Below, piece by piece: positions 44,704-56,244 of a stretch of DNA of 64,000 nt. The stretch is taken from assembly GCF_932274485.2 (NCBI RefSeq), contig NC_065884.2, positions 38,273,540 through 38,337,539 of the forward strand, written 5' to 3'. The stretch is from Patella vulgata (lineage: Eukaryota; Mollusca; Gastropoda; Patellidae). Below the pieces are notes generated by a model. It made no database searches, was not told the DNA's origin, and was given only the letters and a program-made list of their open reading frames with translations. A program made the position numbers and the translations under genes. The first letter of the stretch is position 1; each line of letters begins with the position of its first letter.

Positions 44704-44941
44704 ATTTGTATATAATATATATATATGTAATATTTTCTATTTTTTATTGTTTATATGCATAAAAGGTTGTTTTTATTTTTAAATTTGATAAAACTGTGAT
44801 ATTGTTTTTATTTATGCATATAAAATTTTGTGATATGATTTAGCTTGTCTCAAAAGAATCATTATGTTTGGCGCAATATAGCCCGGTTGGAGCTGATGTG
44901 CCATAAAACCACATTTCATTTCATTTTTCATTCCGACGCGT

Positions 44942-45544
44942 TCGTTGTCCACACGTTTCCGACCCATTGTGATAATATAATTTGAAATAATACGTATCCA
45001 ATCTGGCATGCGTGTATATTTTACATTCCAAATGAACCACGGCGAACGGAATTCAACAATCAAAATATTTAATATTCTTCAGAAAGAATTTTCTAATATA
45101 TTTTATTTTAATTAAGACAAAACGAAACATCAAATGATAGGCTTTATATATATAAATATAATTGATGTATGCCGCCTGTTCGCCACGTGGTTGTGATTGG
45201 CATTCAAATTTCAAGGTAATTAATGGTCAAGCAAGGACATATATACGTATACGTTTACAATTTTAACGTTTTTTACCGCCATGTACCCCAAAACATCAAC
45301 AAAATTAAATTTTAATCACAACTTCCATTTTAATATCGTAAATCGCCAATTTGACTACCTACAGCTGATTCATGATTGCCATGGAGTTATGTAATATTAA
45401 CTGTGATTGGGTGATTAAAAAGGAATAGCCAATGGCATTACGGCTTTTACAGACACAGTAGTGTTACTATTTTAATGCAAAGAAACCTTTCCCAAATGTA
45501 TTGAGCGAACTTAAAAGGACCATATAAGTTTCAGTCTTGTTAAT
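44942..45544. other. unassigned AT-rich sequence
   Basis: Flank downstream of the LINE. No gene or repeat recognised. Sequence resuming after the duplication (TTCGTTGTCCACACGTTTCC) is the old continuation of 39574. Confidence 0.35.
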
Positions 45545-46165
45545 CGTATATTGTTGTCGCCCACGTCGGTCCGGCGTCAACAATTACTGCCAGAGTTATG
45601 GCCCTTGATCACTTCAAAAAAATCTTGTGGACGCTCTAGAGGTCAAAGTTCATATACGATTGAATTTAAATTTATACACAGTGTTTAAGGTCATGAGACG
45701 AAGAAGCATATTGATTTTCAGGGATTTCTGATAATTACTGTCAGAGTTATGGCCCTTGATCACTTAAAAAATCTTGTGGACGCTCTGGAGACTAAAGTTA
45801 ATATCCGTTTGATATTTATACACAGTGTTTAAGATTATGTGACGAAGAAGCCTATTGAATTTCAGCGATTTCCGATTATTACTGCCAGAGTTATGGCCCT
45901 TGATCACTTTTAAAAATCTTGTGGACGCTCTATAGAGGCTAAAGTTAATATTCAATTGACATTAAATTGATACACAGTCTTTAAGGGCATGAGATGAAGA
46001 ATCCTATTGATTTTCAGCGATTTCCGATAATTACTGCCAGAGTTATGGCCCTTGATCACTTTGAAAAATCTTGTGGACGCTCTAGAGGCTAAAGTTATAT
46101 CCGATTGACTTTAAATTGATACACAGTGTTTAAGGTCTTGAGACGAACAAGTATATTGATTTCCA
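45545..46165 (+). repeat. tandem element with about 145-bp units and decayed cap
   Basis: Four units contain ATTACTGCCAGAGTTATGGC, CCTTGATCACTT, AATCTTGTGGACGCTCTAGA and ATACACAGTGTTTAAGGTCA. The left end CGTATATTGTTGTCGCCCAC followed by GTCGGTCC is a shortened form of the cap at 34965 and 63608. It belongs to the same group as 31590-32762 (shared AGAGTTATGGCCCTTG), inverted relative to it. Confidence 0.75.
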
Positions 46166-46949
46166 ATGAATCTTTATGATGTGGTCATGCAAAATGTATC
46201 ATAAAAGTCAAACATGATTGAAACGCGATTTGTAAATGCCGATCCGTTGTCATCGTACAGCGCCTTTCTTTCTGCATGCGGATTTGACTTCATTACTCTG
46301 AAATAGACCGTAAAATGAAATACGGAAAAATATTTCAATATACATTAGAATCAACAGTACAAATAAATTTTGTTGGTAACCATCTACCGTAAATGGAATA
46401 ACAGATTGAGAAGGGTCATCTAACTATCTCTGTGTATTGATAATAATATGGCAAGTGTAGTGTCGTTAATATCTGTCATTAATTGATCCATCTGACTAAA
46501 GTTGTACAGACATAGGGTCATAAATTTATTTACACCTCGGTGTTAGCAGTAGGTGTTAGTGGGATTAAGAATGCTGATTAGGTAATTATCTTTTTTACAC
46601 CAGCCAGATCAAAGACATCATTCTAGGTGGAACGTGTGCGTAATACTCCACGAACAAACTAGTGGTAGAATCGTACACACACATAAATTGTATAAAATAA
46701 TTAAGTTTTACTCATCAGTTGTTTAAAATTATTATTTACGCAATAATTATTGCTCACCGGTGTTTTTGTAATCAAGTAGCCTCGTATTATTTGTTGATTT
46801 GCGTTTAAACAACATTTAATTGACTTGATATGAAATCTGAATATAAATTATTCGATGGATAAACGTTTGTGATACGATTAGGTTATAATGTCTAACATTG
46901 TTTATCTTCTTTATAATAAAAGTATTTTATAATTGCATTGACAGTTTAA
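46166..46949. other. unassigned AT-rich sequence, partly duplicated at 50740-50900
   Basis: No gene. The 3' part (about 46900-46960, TTATCTTCTTTATAATAAAA) is mirrored at about 50790-50860, so the inverted duplication that follows is rearranged at its edge. Confidence 0.4.
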
Positions 46950-48164
46950 TCACTCACCAAATGGCATCAGGAACTCCACGTACAGTTCCTCCCAAATGTT
47001 TTGGACCGAAACCACGGCGACGCAGTGAAAAAAAACCACTCTGAATTCTCTTAGATTCCGCGATGAAACTTCGCTTGATTCGCTTGGAATCCACCGTGTT
47101 TCGCTAGGAATTCACCGTGTGTCGCTAAGCATACACTGTGTTTCGGTAAGAATACATCGTGTTTTGCCATGATTCCCGCCAGGAATTTGCGAGCCTACCT
47201 TAAGCTAGGGTCGAACTAATATTGTCTATAATAAATTGAAGGAGTTGTAATATAGTAATGCTGCCGTGAAAACGTGTACATGCATAATGTACAGGCCGTT
47301 TGGAAAAACAACAAAATGAGTTAGGTATTCCCTGGAAAACGTTTACCGGCATTCTGTATCGGTTAGAATTTTTCTCTAACGCACTGTACATGCATTATGT
47401 ATGTAAACTACACTGTATGAACAAACGTATCATTTCATCTTCGTCTATAACTTAGATGTAATCCATCAATTATTGTCTGCTATCAAATCCAAACTTTAAA
47501 TTATATACGATGATCTTTTTCACATTACTCAATTACTCGCAGCTTCAGTTAATCTAAAGCACAGCACCATAAATCACTCCGCGGTGTGCTTAACGGTAAT
47601 TCACTTGGTCGGAAACGTGCCAAAAGATTGGAACTATATTCTTACGCTGTGTTACTTGGCGAAAAGTATTTAGCAAATCTTGACTGTCACCGGTATATCA
47701 TATTATATAATAATGTATTGTGACGCATTAAAACGATTTTGGTGGGAGGCGTACACTGTGAAGGTCACAAAAGTGACAGCGTCATGTATTTGTTATTTTA
47801 CAAATTGTGTATACATATAATACTGTATATTTACATGCATTCAACAAAGGAATATTCTTACAGGATTTTGCGCAGCCGTAGAAAAATCGCCGCTGTGACA
47901 ATATACATCTACTGTTCCCCAATTCATTTCGATGGAAGCTGATATTGAATAAAGCCATTTTATACACACAGACGTGTACATTACATGCGCATGTCATATA
48001 TTTATACAATGGCCACGAGTGTGTTAATTCTCTCCTTCACTCTGTTATAATTTACGTATTTTGAGTACACTTTCTGAATGATTCCATTCTTTTGTACGAA
48101 TCCATGACGACGACTAGGACCAACTGATAGACCACTCAGACGAAACAAAAAGACTCCTCGGATC

Positions 48165-49512
48165 AAAATGATCCTGTAAACATATCTTATTTATTTTGCT
48201 TCTTATTGTGAACAATATTCAAATGGGAACACATCAATAACAACACATTTGTACACTTATGGATGTTTAATCTGTAATCAACGGTACAAAGTCAGAGGGG
48301 TCAAAACCAAAAGTACGACACAGATGTCAGTAGCGCGTGTGTCCTCCGCGGGCTCTTACGCACGCTGTGCAGCGACGTCGCATTGAATTAATCAATGTTT
48401 GAAAGAAGGCCTGGGGCAAATTGTTCCATTCTTGGACAAGAGCAGCTTCTAAAACAGCAATGGTGTGCATCTGTGGTCTCCGATACAGACGGCGTCCAAT
48501 CTCATCCCAGACATGTTCTATCGGTGCCATGTCCAAAGACATGGCTGGTCAGTCCAAGACATTGATGTTGTTAGCAGCCAGGTAGTCCAGACTAAAACGG
48601 GCGGTATGTGGACGTGCATTATCCTTTTGGAAGTGCTGAAGTTGTGGGTGCGCTCGAAACATCGCAACAACAATTGGTTGCAAGACATCATCACGGTAGG
48701 CTACAGCATTAACGCGACCCCTGCAAATGTGTAGGGCGGTCCGGTGATGAAATGTGAAGCCTCCCCACACCATTACACTTCCCCCACCCCATCGATTCGT
48801 TTCGAAGACGCAGCAGTCTGCAAGACGTCTCCACACACGTTGACGGCCATCAGCGTGATAAAGATGAAAGCGACTCTCATCACTGAAGAGCACACTTTGC
48901 CAGTCTACTCTTCTCCATGTCTGGTGTCCTTGAGCACATATCAAACGCCGCTGACAGTGATGATCCCTGAGTATAGCTCCAACATAAGGTCGTCGTGCAC
49001 GGAGTCCTACTTCTCTTAGACGACGTCTTACGGTGTTGGCACTTACTGGTACTTGTCTTCCGACGACTGCTGCACCTGTTCGAGTCGCTGGGCAGAATCT
49101 GTCACGCAGATGAGTGACCCGGATGTAGCGGTCTTGAGTCTGGGTTGTAACGCGTTGTGGACCTGGACGTTGACGGTCACGTGTTGATCCAGTAACTCGA
49201 ACACGTTCCACCAACCTTACAATAGTGGACTGATGACAATTGAAGTGTCTGGCAATAGCACGTGTAGACATGCCAGCCCTGGACATTCCCATGGCTTCAT
49301 TCCGTTGATTTTCAGTAAGTCTTGTGAATATTGGGTTTTTCATGTGCATCTCGTGCAATTTTTTTTTGTGCACACAGACCGATATTTTTTGCGTTTGGGA
49401 GCATTATGTGAAACAATAGTTCATAGTATTGCATAATATTATAGATACAAAACTACCTAGTAATAAAATATTTGGGGAAAAAAGTGATGCGTTTTCCATG
49501 GCGCTCAGTATA
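48165..49512 (-). mobile_element. Tc1-like DNA transposon
   Basis: The gene's 5' side ends GCGTTTTCCATGGCGCTCAG followed by TATA, giving TACTGAGCGCCATGGAAAAC as the terminal repeat read inward. That fits a Tc1-type end at a TA target. The expected matching end at the 48165 side is not found, so the far terminus is lost or strongly diverged. The transposase below occupies most of it. It is located exactly in the loop of the big inverted duplication. Confidence 0.7.
48327..49373 (-). pseudogene. Tc1-type transposase (DD34E), one internal stop
   Basis: About 349 codons, the usual Tc1 length. The N-terminal helix-turn-helix includes LTENQRNEAMGMSRAGMSTR and ARHFNCHQSTIVRLVERV, followed by a second HTH region (VPVSANTVRRRLREVGLRAR). 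The catalytic core has VLFSDESRF (first Asp), GGGSVMVWGGF, FQKDNARPHTA (second Asp) and MAPIEHVWDE (Glu), with 34 residues between second Asp and Glu, which is DD34E. The C terminus NSMRRRCTACVRARGGHTRY is complete. The only clear lesion is a TGA at 48549-48551 in place of the conserved Trp of VLxWPA. So this is a young copy, but not active as it stands. An alternative start is MKNPIF a few codons inside. Confidence 0.95.
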
Positions 49513-51284
49513 TAATTTTATTGGTCCGAGGGGTCCTTTGGGTTGGTCCGAGTAGCAAAGATAATATGGGTCCGATATTATGCAATATCGATGCAGGTTC
49601 AATCACGGAACTTGCGTGTATTCAGTCTAGTATAACTTTCGAGCTTCTAGATTTTAAACGTAAACATATATGTATAAGCTTATAGATTGCAGTTACAAAG
49701 CGTACATATATATGCAGTAGGAAATCGGGAAATTGACGTGCAAATAAATGGAATCATTCAGAAAGTATACTCAGAATAAGTAAATTATAACGGGGTGAAG
49801 GAGAGAATTAACACATTCGCGGCCATTGTATAAATATATGACATGTGCATGTAATGTACACGTCTGTGTGTGTGAAATGGCTTTATTCAATATCCGCTTC
49901 CACCGAAATGAATTGGGCGATATAAAGTAGATGTGTATTGTCACAGCACGGCGGAGATTTTTCTACGGCTTCGCAAAATCCTGTAAGAATATTCCTTGGT
50001 TGAATGCTGGTAAATGTACAGTATTATATGTATACATAATTTGTAACATAACAAATACATGGCGCTGTCACTTTTGTGACCTTCACAGTGTACCCCCTCC
50101 CACCCATATCGTTTTAATACAAATAACAACATGCCAATTTCCGAATATTTATTTATGCGATGTCAATGCAATTTTAATATGAATAGTGTCCAACTTCTTT
50201 CTTTGTATACGCTCTAGTTTATTTTCCGAATCGACACCAATTCTCGACACCAATTTCACTAAAATTATATTGCTTACAATCGAGCGATGCTCATAGCAAA
50301 ACATTCAACTTGTAATACACTGTATAGTCATTTGCATGCATGTTGGTTTCACTATAACAGGATTGCCAGTGATAGAACAGATCAAAGGATAAAATTGCAC
50401 GTAGCCACTGTAGCTACTATTTCGACACGTGTTATCTTTAGATGTTCAGACAACCTGGCGTCTCAAATAACCCAACGTTAAAAGAAAGCATGCAGTGTCC
50501 ACCTTACAACAGGTTCCATTGATTTGCGATTTATTTTATAACTTATCACACAGTTTAGACCTCAATGTGTTACGATTCGCATTTTGGTATTCTAAATGAA
50601 TTCTTATTCGGATTTCTTATATTTGGAGATGTTTAGTTTCATTCCGTGTACGGAAATTAAATCAACGATCAGTTTTAAAATTAATTATGGTTTCGAAATA
50701 ATATCAATCTAATTTGTCTTATTTAAAAGGGGCTCCTGCGCAATTTAGTTGATTATTTGGTAATACGTAGAGTCCATTTTTGGCGAGTGATTCAGCTGTC
50801 AACATGTAATTATAAAACACCTTTTTATAAAGAAGATAAATGATATTAAACATCATAAACTAACAAACAATACGAGTATACTTTATTACAAAACCATCGG
50901 TGAACTAATCTAAAATCATAACGGAAATTGACTTACAATACGAATATACAGCGGTGAACTAATATCGGCCGTGATCGGTAATCAACACAAATTGACGAGT
51001 AAAACTTATTTATTCCATACATTATTGTTTATTTAACAATAAGTAAGTGTTTAACAGTTTATTTAACGATAAGTACAACTCAGGTAAACAAGGGGGATGA
51101 AACAGCCTGATATAAAATCAGGATGGGATGAAAAAGCCGGTGACAGTCGAGATTTGCTAAATACTTTTCGCCGAGTAACACAGCGTAAGAATATAGTTCC
51201 AATCTTTTAGTGCGTTTCCGACCAAGTGAATTACCGTTAAGCGCACTGTGGAGTGATTTATGGCGCTGTGCTTTATGGATGGTT

Positions 51285-51343
51285 CTTGTCTACGATATCA
51301 CCTTAGGTGGAAGTGGACGTAAAACCCCAGAAACGAACGAACG
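51285..51343 (+). mobile_element. 59-bp LINE tail insertion
   Basis: CTTGTCTACGATATCACCTT ... GTGGACGTAAAACCCCAGAA ending GAACGAACG matches the last bases of the LINE fragment at 51424-52382. ATGGATGGTT flanks it at 51275-51284 and 51344-51353. The opposite arm (47560s) lacks it. It is an extreme 5' truncation of the same LINE family. Confidence 0.8.
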
Positions 51344-51423
51344 ATGGATGGTTGATTTAGATTAACTGAAGCTGCGAGTAATGAAGTAATGTGAAAAAGA
51401 TCATCGTATATAATTTAAAGTTT

Positions 51424-51702
51424 AAGATTTACACAAAGACAACACTCAATCACCCTAGAAGAGATATTTGTAGACTTATATCGAAGCTAAGGGTGAAAGA
51501 GCGGCTGCGAGACTACAAACACCAAGTCATCATCTGTGAGTGCGGAGAAGAATGTACCACCAACCATGTCCTGGTAGACTGTGAGGTATACGAGGAGGAG
51601 AGAAGGGAACTATTGAGAACAATGGAGACCAACAACATACCATTCAACACTAAGAACCTACTCTTCCCGAGACCAGATCTGAAACTGCAAATCTTCGAAT
51701 AA
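51424..51702 (+). pseudogene. C-terminal end of a LINE ORF2
   Basis: Encodes HPRRDICRLISKLRVKERLR, then the C-terminal zinc-type motif CECGEECTTNHVLVDC (C-x-C-x7-H-x4-C), EEERRELLRTM and LLFPRPDLKLQIFE before the stop. This region follows reverse transcriptase in several LINE clades and probably binds nucleic acid. No catalytic part is present because of 5' truncation. The clade is not certain; it is not the same family as the LINE at 39587, whose tail differs. Confidence 0.8.
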
Positions 51703-51714
51703 ATCCACGCCCTA

Positions 51715-52150
51715 ATGGACACAGTTGGACTAAGTAGAATAGTGAAGTAAGAGGGGGTCACGGTTAGACGGGCCCGGCATCTAAACACTAAACTACATAG
51801 GGGATTTATACCAAACTGGCAGGATAGTGGAGTAAGGGGGAGTCACGATCAGACGGACTCGGCATCTAAACACTATTCCACCAAAAACAGACACCAAACC
51901 TACAGAGTGGGATAGTGGAGTAAGGGGAGGTCACGATAAGACGGGCCTGGCACCTAAACACAAACCCAACAAAGATGACATCTACCAAACTAGCAGGATA
52001 GTGGAGTAAGGGAGAGTTACGGTCAGACGAACTCGGCACCTAAACACTATTCCGCAAATAAAACTGATACCAAACCCATAGAGTGGGATAGTGGAGTAAG
52101 GGGAGGCCACGATAAGACGGGCCTGGCACCTAAACACTAACCCCAAACCC
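51715..52150 (+). repeat. LINE 3'-UTR minisatellite
   Basis: At least five units start GGATAGTGGAGTAAGGGGGA or close variants (near 51735, 51823, 51908, 51988 and 52086), each followed by GTCACGATAAGACGGGCCTG and GGCACCTAAACACTA. Units are about 80-100 bases and alternate between two versions (AGACGGGCCTGGCA and AGACGGACTCGGCA), so the basic period may be double. Confidence 0.85.
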
Positions 52151-52830
52151 CAAACGATGACATCTACCAATCCAGAAGCAGACGAGATCATCTACCATAC
52201 GATATGTTTTATATTAAATAAAAAGAAGAACTTACCACTAAACCAAATCCATGGCATAAGGCCAAATGGAAAGATTGCGAAACCATATTCTAAAAAACAG
52301 GAATCAGCTTCTGCTATCCTATGTCTTGTCTGCGATATCACTTATGTGGAAGCAGACGTTAAACACCAAGAACGAACGAACGAATTTAAAGTTTGGATTT
52401 GATAGCAGACAATAATTGATGGATTACATCTAATTATAGACAAAGATGAAATGATACATTTAGAAAATCGTAAGTTGTTCATAGTTTGCATACATTTTGG
52501 CCCCACGTAATGCATGTATACAGTGCGTTAGAAAAAGAATCCGACCCCAGATTCCTCGCCAACGGTTAACATACCTTGTATTCAACTGAAATAAATTACT
52601 TTTTTTTTCAACATGCTTAAATCGGGATAATATCGGCACTCAAGCGATTCACTGTGTTGCACCGCGAAACACTGTAATACACCACGAAACACCCTTTTTC
52701 GTGTTGATTTGGCTAGCTGGCGTTTCGCTAGCGATTCTCCAAGATTCCACCGCGGAACAGGGAGTTTTTTGCCTCGTGTTCATCGATTCTAGTCCCAAAC
52801 TCCGGCAGCGTAGTGTATGATCAAGTATTT

Positions 52831-53985
52831 GATACTCATGTCCGTGAATCCCATGCAATTTTCGCACCAAAGTTTAACTGTACATGGTAATAAGATTCCC
52901 AGCATTGATTGGCTGAGAAATAAGGGTGATCTATTGTTATGCATAGTCATCGGAAAATTCCATAAAAGTTGTTCTTTGTGTATAGAAATGGTTATTATTA
53001 TTATATATAGTTTATAATGAATATATATCGATAAATGACTGGCACCATTTGTATTTCTGTGCTTATAGAGAGAATGGTTTGTGATATCAAGTATTACGGG
53101 GTTATCCAAATTTCCGGTAAATGCGCTAATTGCTTTCGTCTTCTTCATTGTTGTTTTTTTTGTTTTTTACAGATTTAACGTCCAATACAATGAATATGAT
53201 ATTATGGACACGTTGATTTAATTAAATTATTTACACTTGAAAATTGTTAAAAACACAAAATAAAAAGGTCCTAAGATACCAAAAGTTCCTTAAAGCACAC
53301 TTATAAATTCGCTGTCGTGAGAAGAGAGGGTGGGTCATCTTCTCCCTTTGTCATAATAAAATTAAAACAGGATGTTCAACTGACTGATGTTTGGCGTCAT
53401 CAGAGCGGTAGAAAAAACCCGTGGGGAAAAAGAATCCTCTGGCTTTATGTGGAAAAGCGAACCGCTCGCAGTAAAAACCACATAGCTGGACCCGTAGATT
53501 CCATGTTGTTAAAAATTAACTAAGAGTTCAAGACTTCAAAGTTTAAAAATTGTAGGCATTCCATTAGAGTTTTCCTTGCGTACGGCTCGTCTTCATTTAA
53601 CACGTGGCCTATTTAAACAAAGGTAGCTTAAATGATACGGCATTTTAACTTCACTCTAAAATATTCCAATCACATACTGTATGTCTAATCTATAACAATG
53701 TAAGACTATAATTCAGTGATTATGATTAGGTCAGTCACGTGGTAAATGGTCTGTCAATAGATGCTTGTCAACTGGTGGTGTGTATTGATAGTGCTATATT
53801 GTACAGAGAGTGATATATTGTATAGATAATGTATATACTATGTGTAGTACCTGTGACGTCATCAGCCAATCAACCGGATTAAGGTCGTAATTGAAAAATT
53901 GAAAAGCGTTTTGACTTGTCAGATACTTAAACGTTAACAGCCAACTTAATTTTATTCAGATTGGTGCGAACTTGCCGTAAAGTGG
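52831..53985. other. unassigned AT-rich sequence
   Basis: No recognisable gene. AATTAAATTATTTACACTTG and TTTAACGTCCAATACAATGA near 53175 hint at a SINE-like tail but are too weak to call. Short open frames carry no motif. Confidence 0.35.
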
Positions 53986-53989
53986 ATAT

Positions 53990-54285
53990 AGTAACCATTG
54001 GCTATATGTGTATGAAATTTAGATTTTTCATCTTACGTGGTCTTAAGAAGTCTCACTGCTTTGTTCCCAAATCGGGGGATCGTGAGAGAGAACACGCATA
54101 TGTGATTTTTTTGTTGACAAGAAACTAATGTATTATTTTGTTACAATTCGTTGTAATGTATTGTAATTAGTGATTGATTAATAGTTTATCAAAACAGTAA
54201 TTATATGCATAAAACATATTATGGTATATATATATAGTGCAATAAACAATTCAATATTATAGCTAGCTATATTTATTTATTTATA
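53990..54285 (+). repeat. inner half-arm of the GAATTCCGG fold-back family
   Basis: CCCAAATCGGGGGATCGTGA, TTTTTTTGTTGACAAGAAAC, TCGTTGTAATGTATTGTAAT and AATATTATAGCTAGCTATAT match 58338-58510, the inner part of an arm of the element at 57968-60566. It ends where the hairpin modules begin. Confidence 0.7.
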
Positions 54286-54290
54286 ATTAA

Positions 54291-54570
54291 GGTTTCACAC
54301 TGTGTAGCTTGTGTGAAACACTATTGTTTTTGTTAAGATTATTATTCTTATTATTAGGATTTCACACTGTGTAGCTTGTGTGAAACACTGTTGTTTTTGT
54401 TCAGATTATTCTTATTTAGACTATTGTTATTACTAAAATTATTATTAGGTTTTCAGACTTAATAAAGACTATTGTTATTACTAAAATTATTATTAGGGTT
54501 TCACACTGACTATTGTTTTTGTTAAGATTATTATTAAGCTTTCATATTTCATATGAAAGCTTATTGTTTC
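54291..54570 (+). repeat. mosaic of hairpin modules
   Basis: Two copies with arms GTTTCACAC(TGTGTAG) and CTTGTGTGAAAC (54291-54321 and 54358-54389), a degenerate unit near 54455, a half unit GGGTTTCACACTGACTATTG near 54496, then one with arms AAGCTTTCATAT and ATATGAAAGCTT (about 54537-54563). Each is followed by CTATTGTTTTTGTTAAGATT ATTATT or a close variant. Different stems, same spacer. Confidence 0.8.
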
Positions 54571-54599
54571 TTTTAAGATTATTATTTTTTTTGTGTGTG

Positions 54600-56244
54600 T
54601 GCTTTCTGCAAATCGGATTTCTCAGAATCTAACCATAGGATGTTTCTGAAACTTTGACCTACCCCCAAACATGGGTGGTGAGTATTGTTTAAATATATTT
54701 CGAAGTCACTGAATTTTACGAACGAAAAAACTAACAATGCGTAGTCGTAACTCTGTTGTTTATTGACCTATTTTACTAATTCTTATTCTTTGAGTACCTT
54801 GATGAAAGTCATTTTCACCTGCAATTTCAGATTTTCGAATTTCGAAAATTCGTCGCTGTGATATCGTTAACGAAGTTACATGTAAGACCAATTTGACAAC
54901 TTCTTTAATAGTTGCTTGATTTTCATGAAATTTGGAATGTAAGTAAATCATACCGATGCGACTTGAAAGATGTCATTAGAAACTTTCTAATTTATCTCCC
55001 GTTGGAGAAATTAAGGATCAAAGTTTTCAAAACAATCGACGAAATATAGGTCAGATCACCTTGAATTAATTTTTCTGTACTAGCTACGACACTACTGAGT
55101 GATTCGTACACAAAAAATGGAGTTTATAGCTCAATCCGGAAGTGCCACCTTCTTGAAATGTGAAATATGCCTAAGGCTTTTTTGATATTTTACTTACAGA
55201 CACGGGAGTTATATTTTCTGAATCCTTGAAGGAATGTCTAACAAACGTTCTGGGCAGAAATTTGATTTAGGTCAACTGATGGTCACCAGTTTGAAGTGAA
55301 TATGAAAAATAGTGAAAAATCTACATTAACGGACTTGTAAATAAACACAGTACGCCGTAGTATGTTCAATTCGTCTCCTATTTCTGAAATTACTACATTT
55401 CAGGAAAGCCTGGCTCGTGGTGGAATGTTTGGTATTTGAATGTTTCAAAAATTCCAATATCACCCTTGACGTTTTTCGTGCCGACAAAGTTGTTCTGGAG
55501 TGAAAAATTCCCATTAACCCCTTGAAAATAATCGAAATCGGCCGGTGTTTCGTGAATTCGTCTCCTATTTCCGAAATTAATACATTTCTGGTTAGCCTTC
55601 TTCCAGGAATGGGTGGTGGCCTTGGAATCAATATATTTTCAAAACGTTTTACCAATCTGAAATCACCGAAATTTACTGATGAAAAAATTGACCTACACAA
55701 CTGTAACCTTGTGATATTGTGATCTATTTTACTAATTCTTTTTTCTTTGAGTACCTTAAAACATTTACTTTAAATATGCTATTTTCGAAATTCGAATATT
55801 GCGTCATTGACAGCTCATCCTGGAAGCAAAACCAACATGATAACTTCTTGAAAATTAATACAATTTTCATAAAATTAAGAATATAAGTAGACCTGGTTGA
55901 TCCAACTTCAACAATGTCATTGGAAATTTTCTAAATTATCTCCCCTTGGAGAAATTAAGGATCAAAGTTTTCAAAAAATTACTCCAAAAGTAGGTCAGAT
56001 TGCCATCAAATTTTTTTTGGGTAGTAACTAAGAAATTATTGATGCATACACATGATGAAAAATCCACTTTAACGGATGTGAAAATAAACACAATAGGTCG
56101 TAATATGTTCAATGCGTCTCCTATTTCTGAAATTAATACATTTCAGGATAGCCGGGATCAAGGTCAAATTTTTGGTGTTTGAAAATTTCAGAATTTCGAC
56201 TTTGACCTTTTACGTGCCGACAAGGGTGTTTACAGGTCAATTTA
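54600..56244 (+). repeat. 0.9-kb-unit element, copy 2, left part
   Basis: Matches 6965-8560 in order: GACCTATTTTACTAATTCTT near 54766, TCCTTGAAGGAATGTCTAA near 55225, GGTCAACTGATGGTCACCAG near 55273, then a second unit from about 55723. It breaks at TTTA (56241-56244) and resumes at 61366. Non-coding. Confidence 0.75.

Larger units (their letters stand above)
39587..44929 (+). mobile_element. nearly full-length I-group LINE (Nimb/I-like), decayed
   Basis: An exact 12-base target duplication ATTCCGACGCGT brackets the copy (39575-39586 and 44930-44941). It starts CCCCCCTGGGGTGTAGGGGG, has a 520-bp 5' UTR with CGTGTCGTAAAAGGCGACTA, then two reading frames and a 3' UTR of about 225 bp ending ACCACATTTCATTTCATTTT. 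ORF1 has zinc knuckles, and ORF2 has endonuclease, reverse transcriptase, RNase H and a C-terminal CCHC. RNase H within ORF2 points to the I group. The complete 5' end and clean duplication imply full-length insertion, followed by frameshifts and an internal deletion. Confidence 0.92.
51424..52382 (+). mobile_element. 5'-truncated LINE (AACG tail family)
   Basis: Exact target duplication AATTTAAAGTTT at 51412-51423 and 52383-52394. The mirrored arm reads AATCCAAACTTTAAATTATA without interruption near 47487, the empty site. The insert has the last 90 or so codons of a LINE ORF2, a minisatellite 3' UTR, and ends CACCAAGAACGAACGAACG. It inserted after the arms were duplicated. Confidence 0.92.
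46950..52830. repeat. large inverted duplication with a Tc1 transposon in the loop
   Basis: 47530-47700 mirrors 51130-51400 (GGTGACAGTCGAGATTTGCT, GGAACTATATTCTTACGCTG). 47735-48100 mirrors 49735-50125 (GTGACCTTCACAGTGTACCC, TACGGCTTCGCAAAATCCTG, GGAATCATTCAGAAAGTATA). The innermost match is about 48110-48163 against 49518-49555. The outer zone (about 47000-47460 against 52400-52800) is more diverged but shares TACATGCATTATGTA and CACTGTGTTTCG-type words. The right arm carries about 1 kb of extra sequence (about 50140-51130), part of which matches the left outer flank, so the arms were rearranged. Each arm therefore exceeds 1 kb. Confidence 0.7.

Noticed and set aside
48744-49019. Plus-strand open frames opposite the Tc1 transposase
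   Set aside because: Shadow frames on the antisense strand of a clear transposase.
50140-51130. The extra 1 kb in the right arm of the large inverted duplication as a separate transposon
   Set aside because: I could find neither terminal repeats nor a target duplication; part of it matches the left outer flank, so rearrangement of the arms explains it better.
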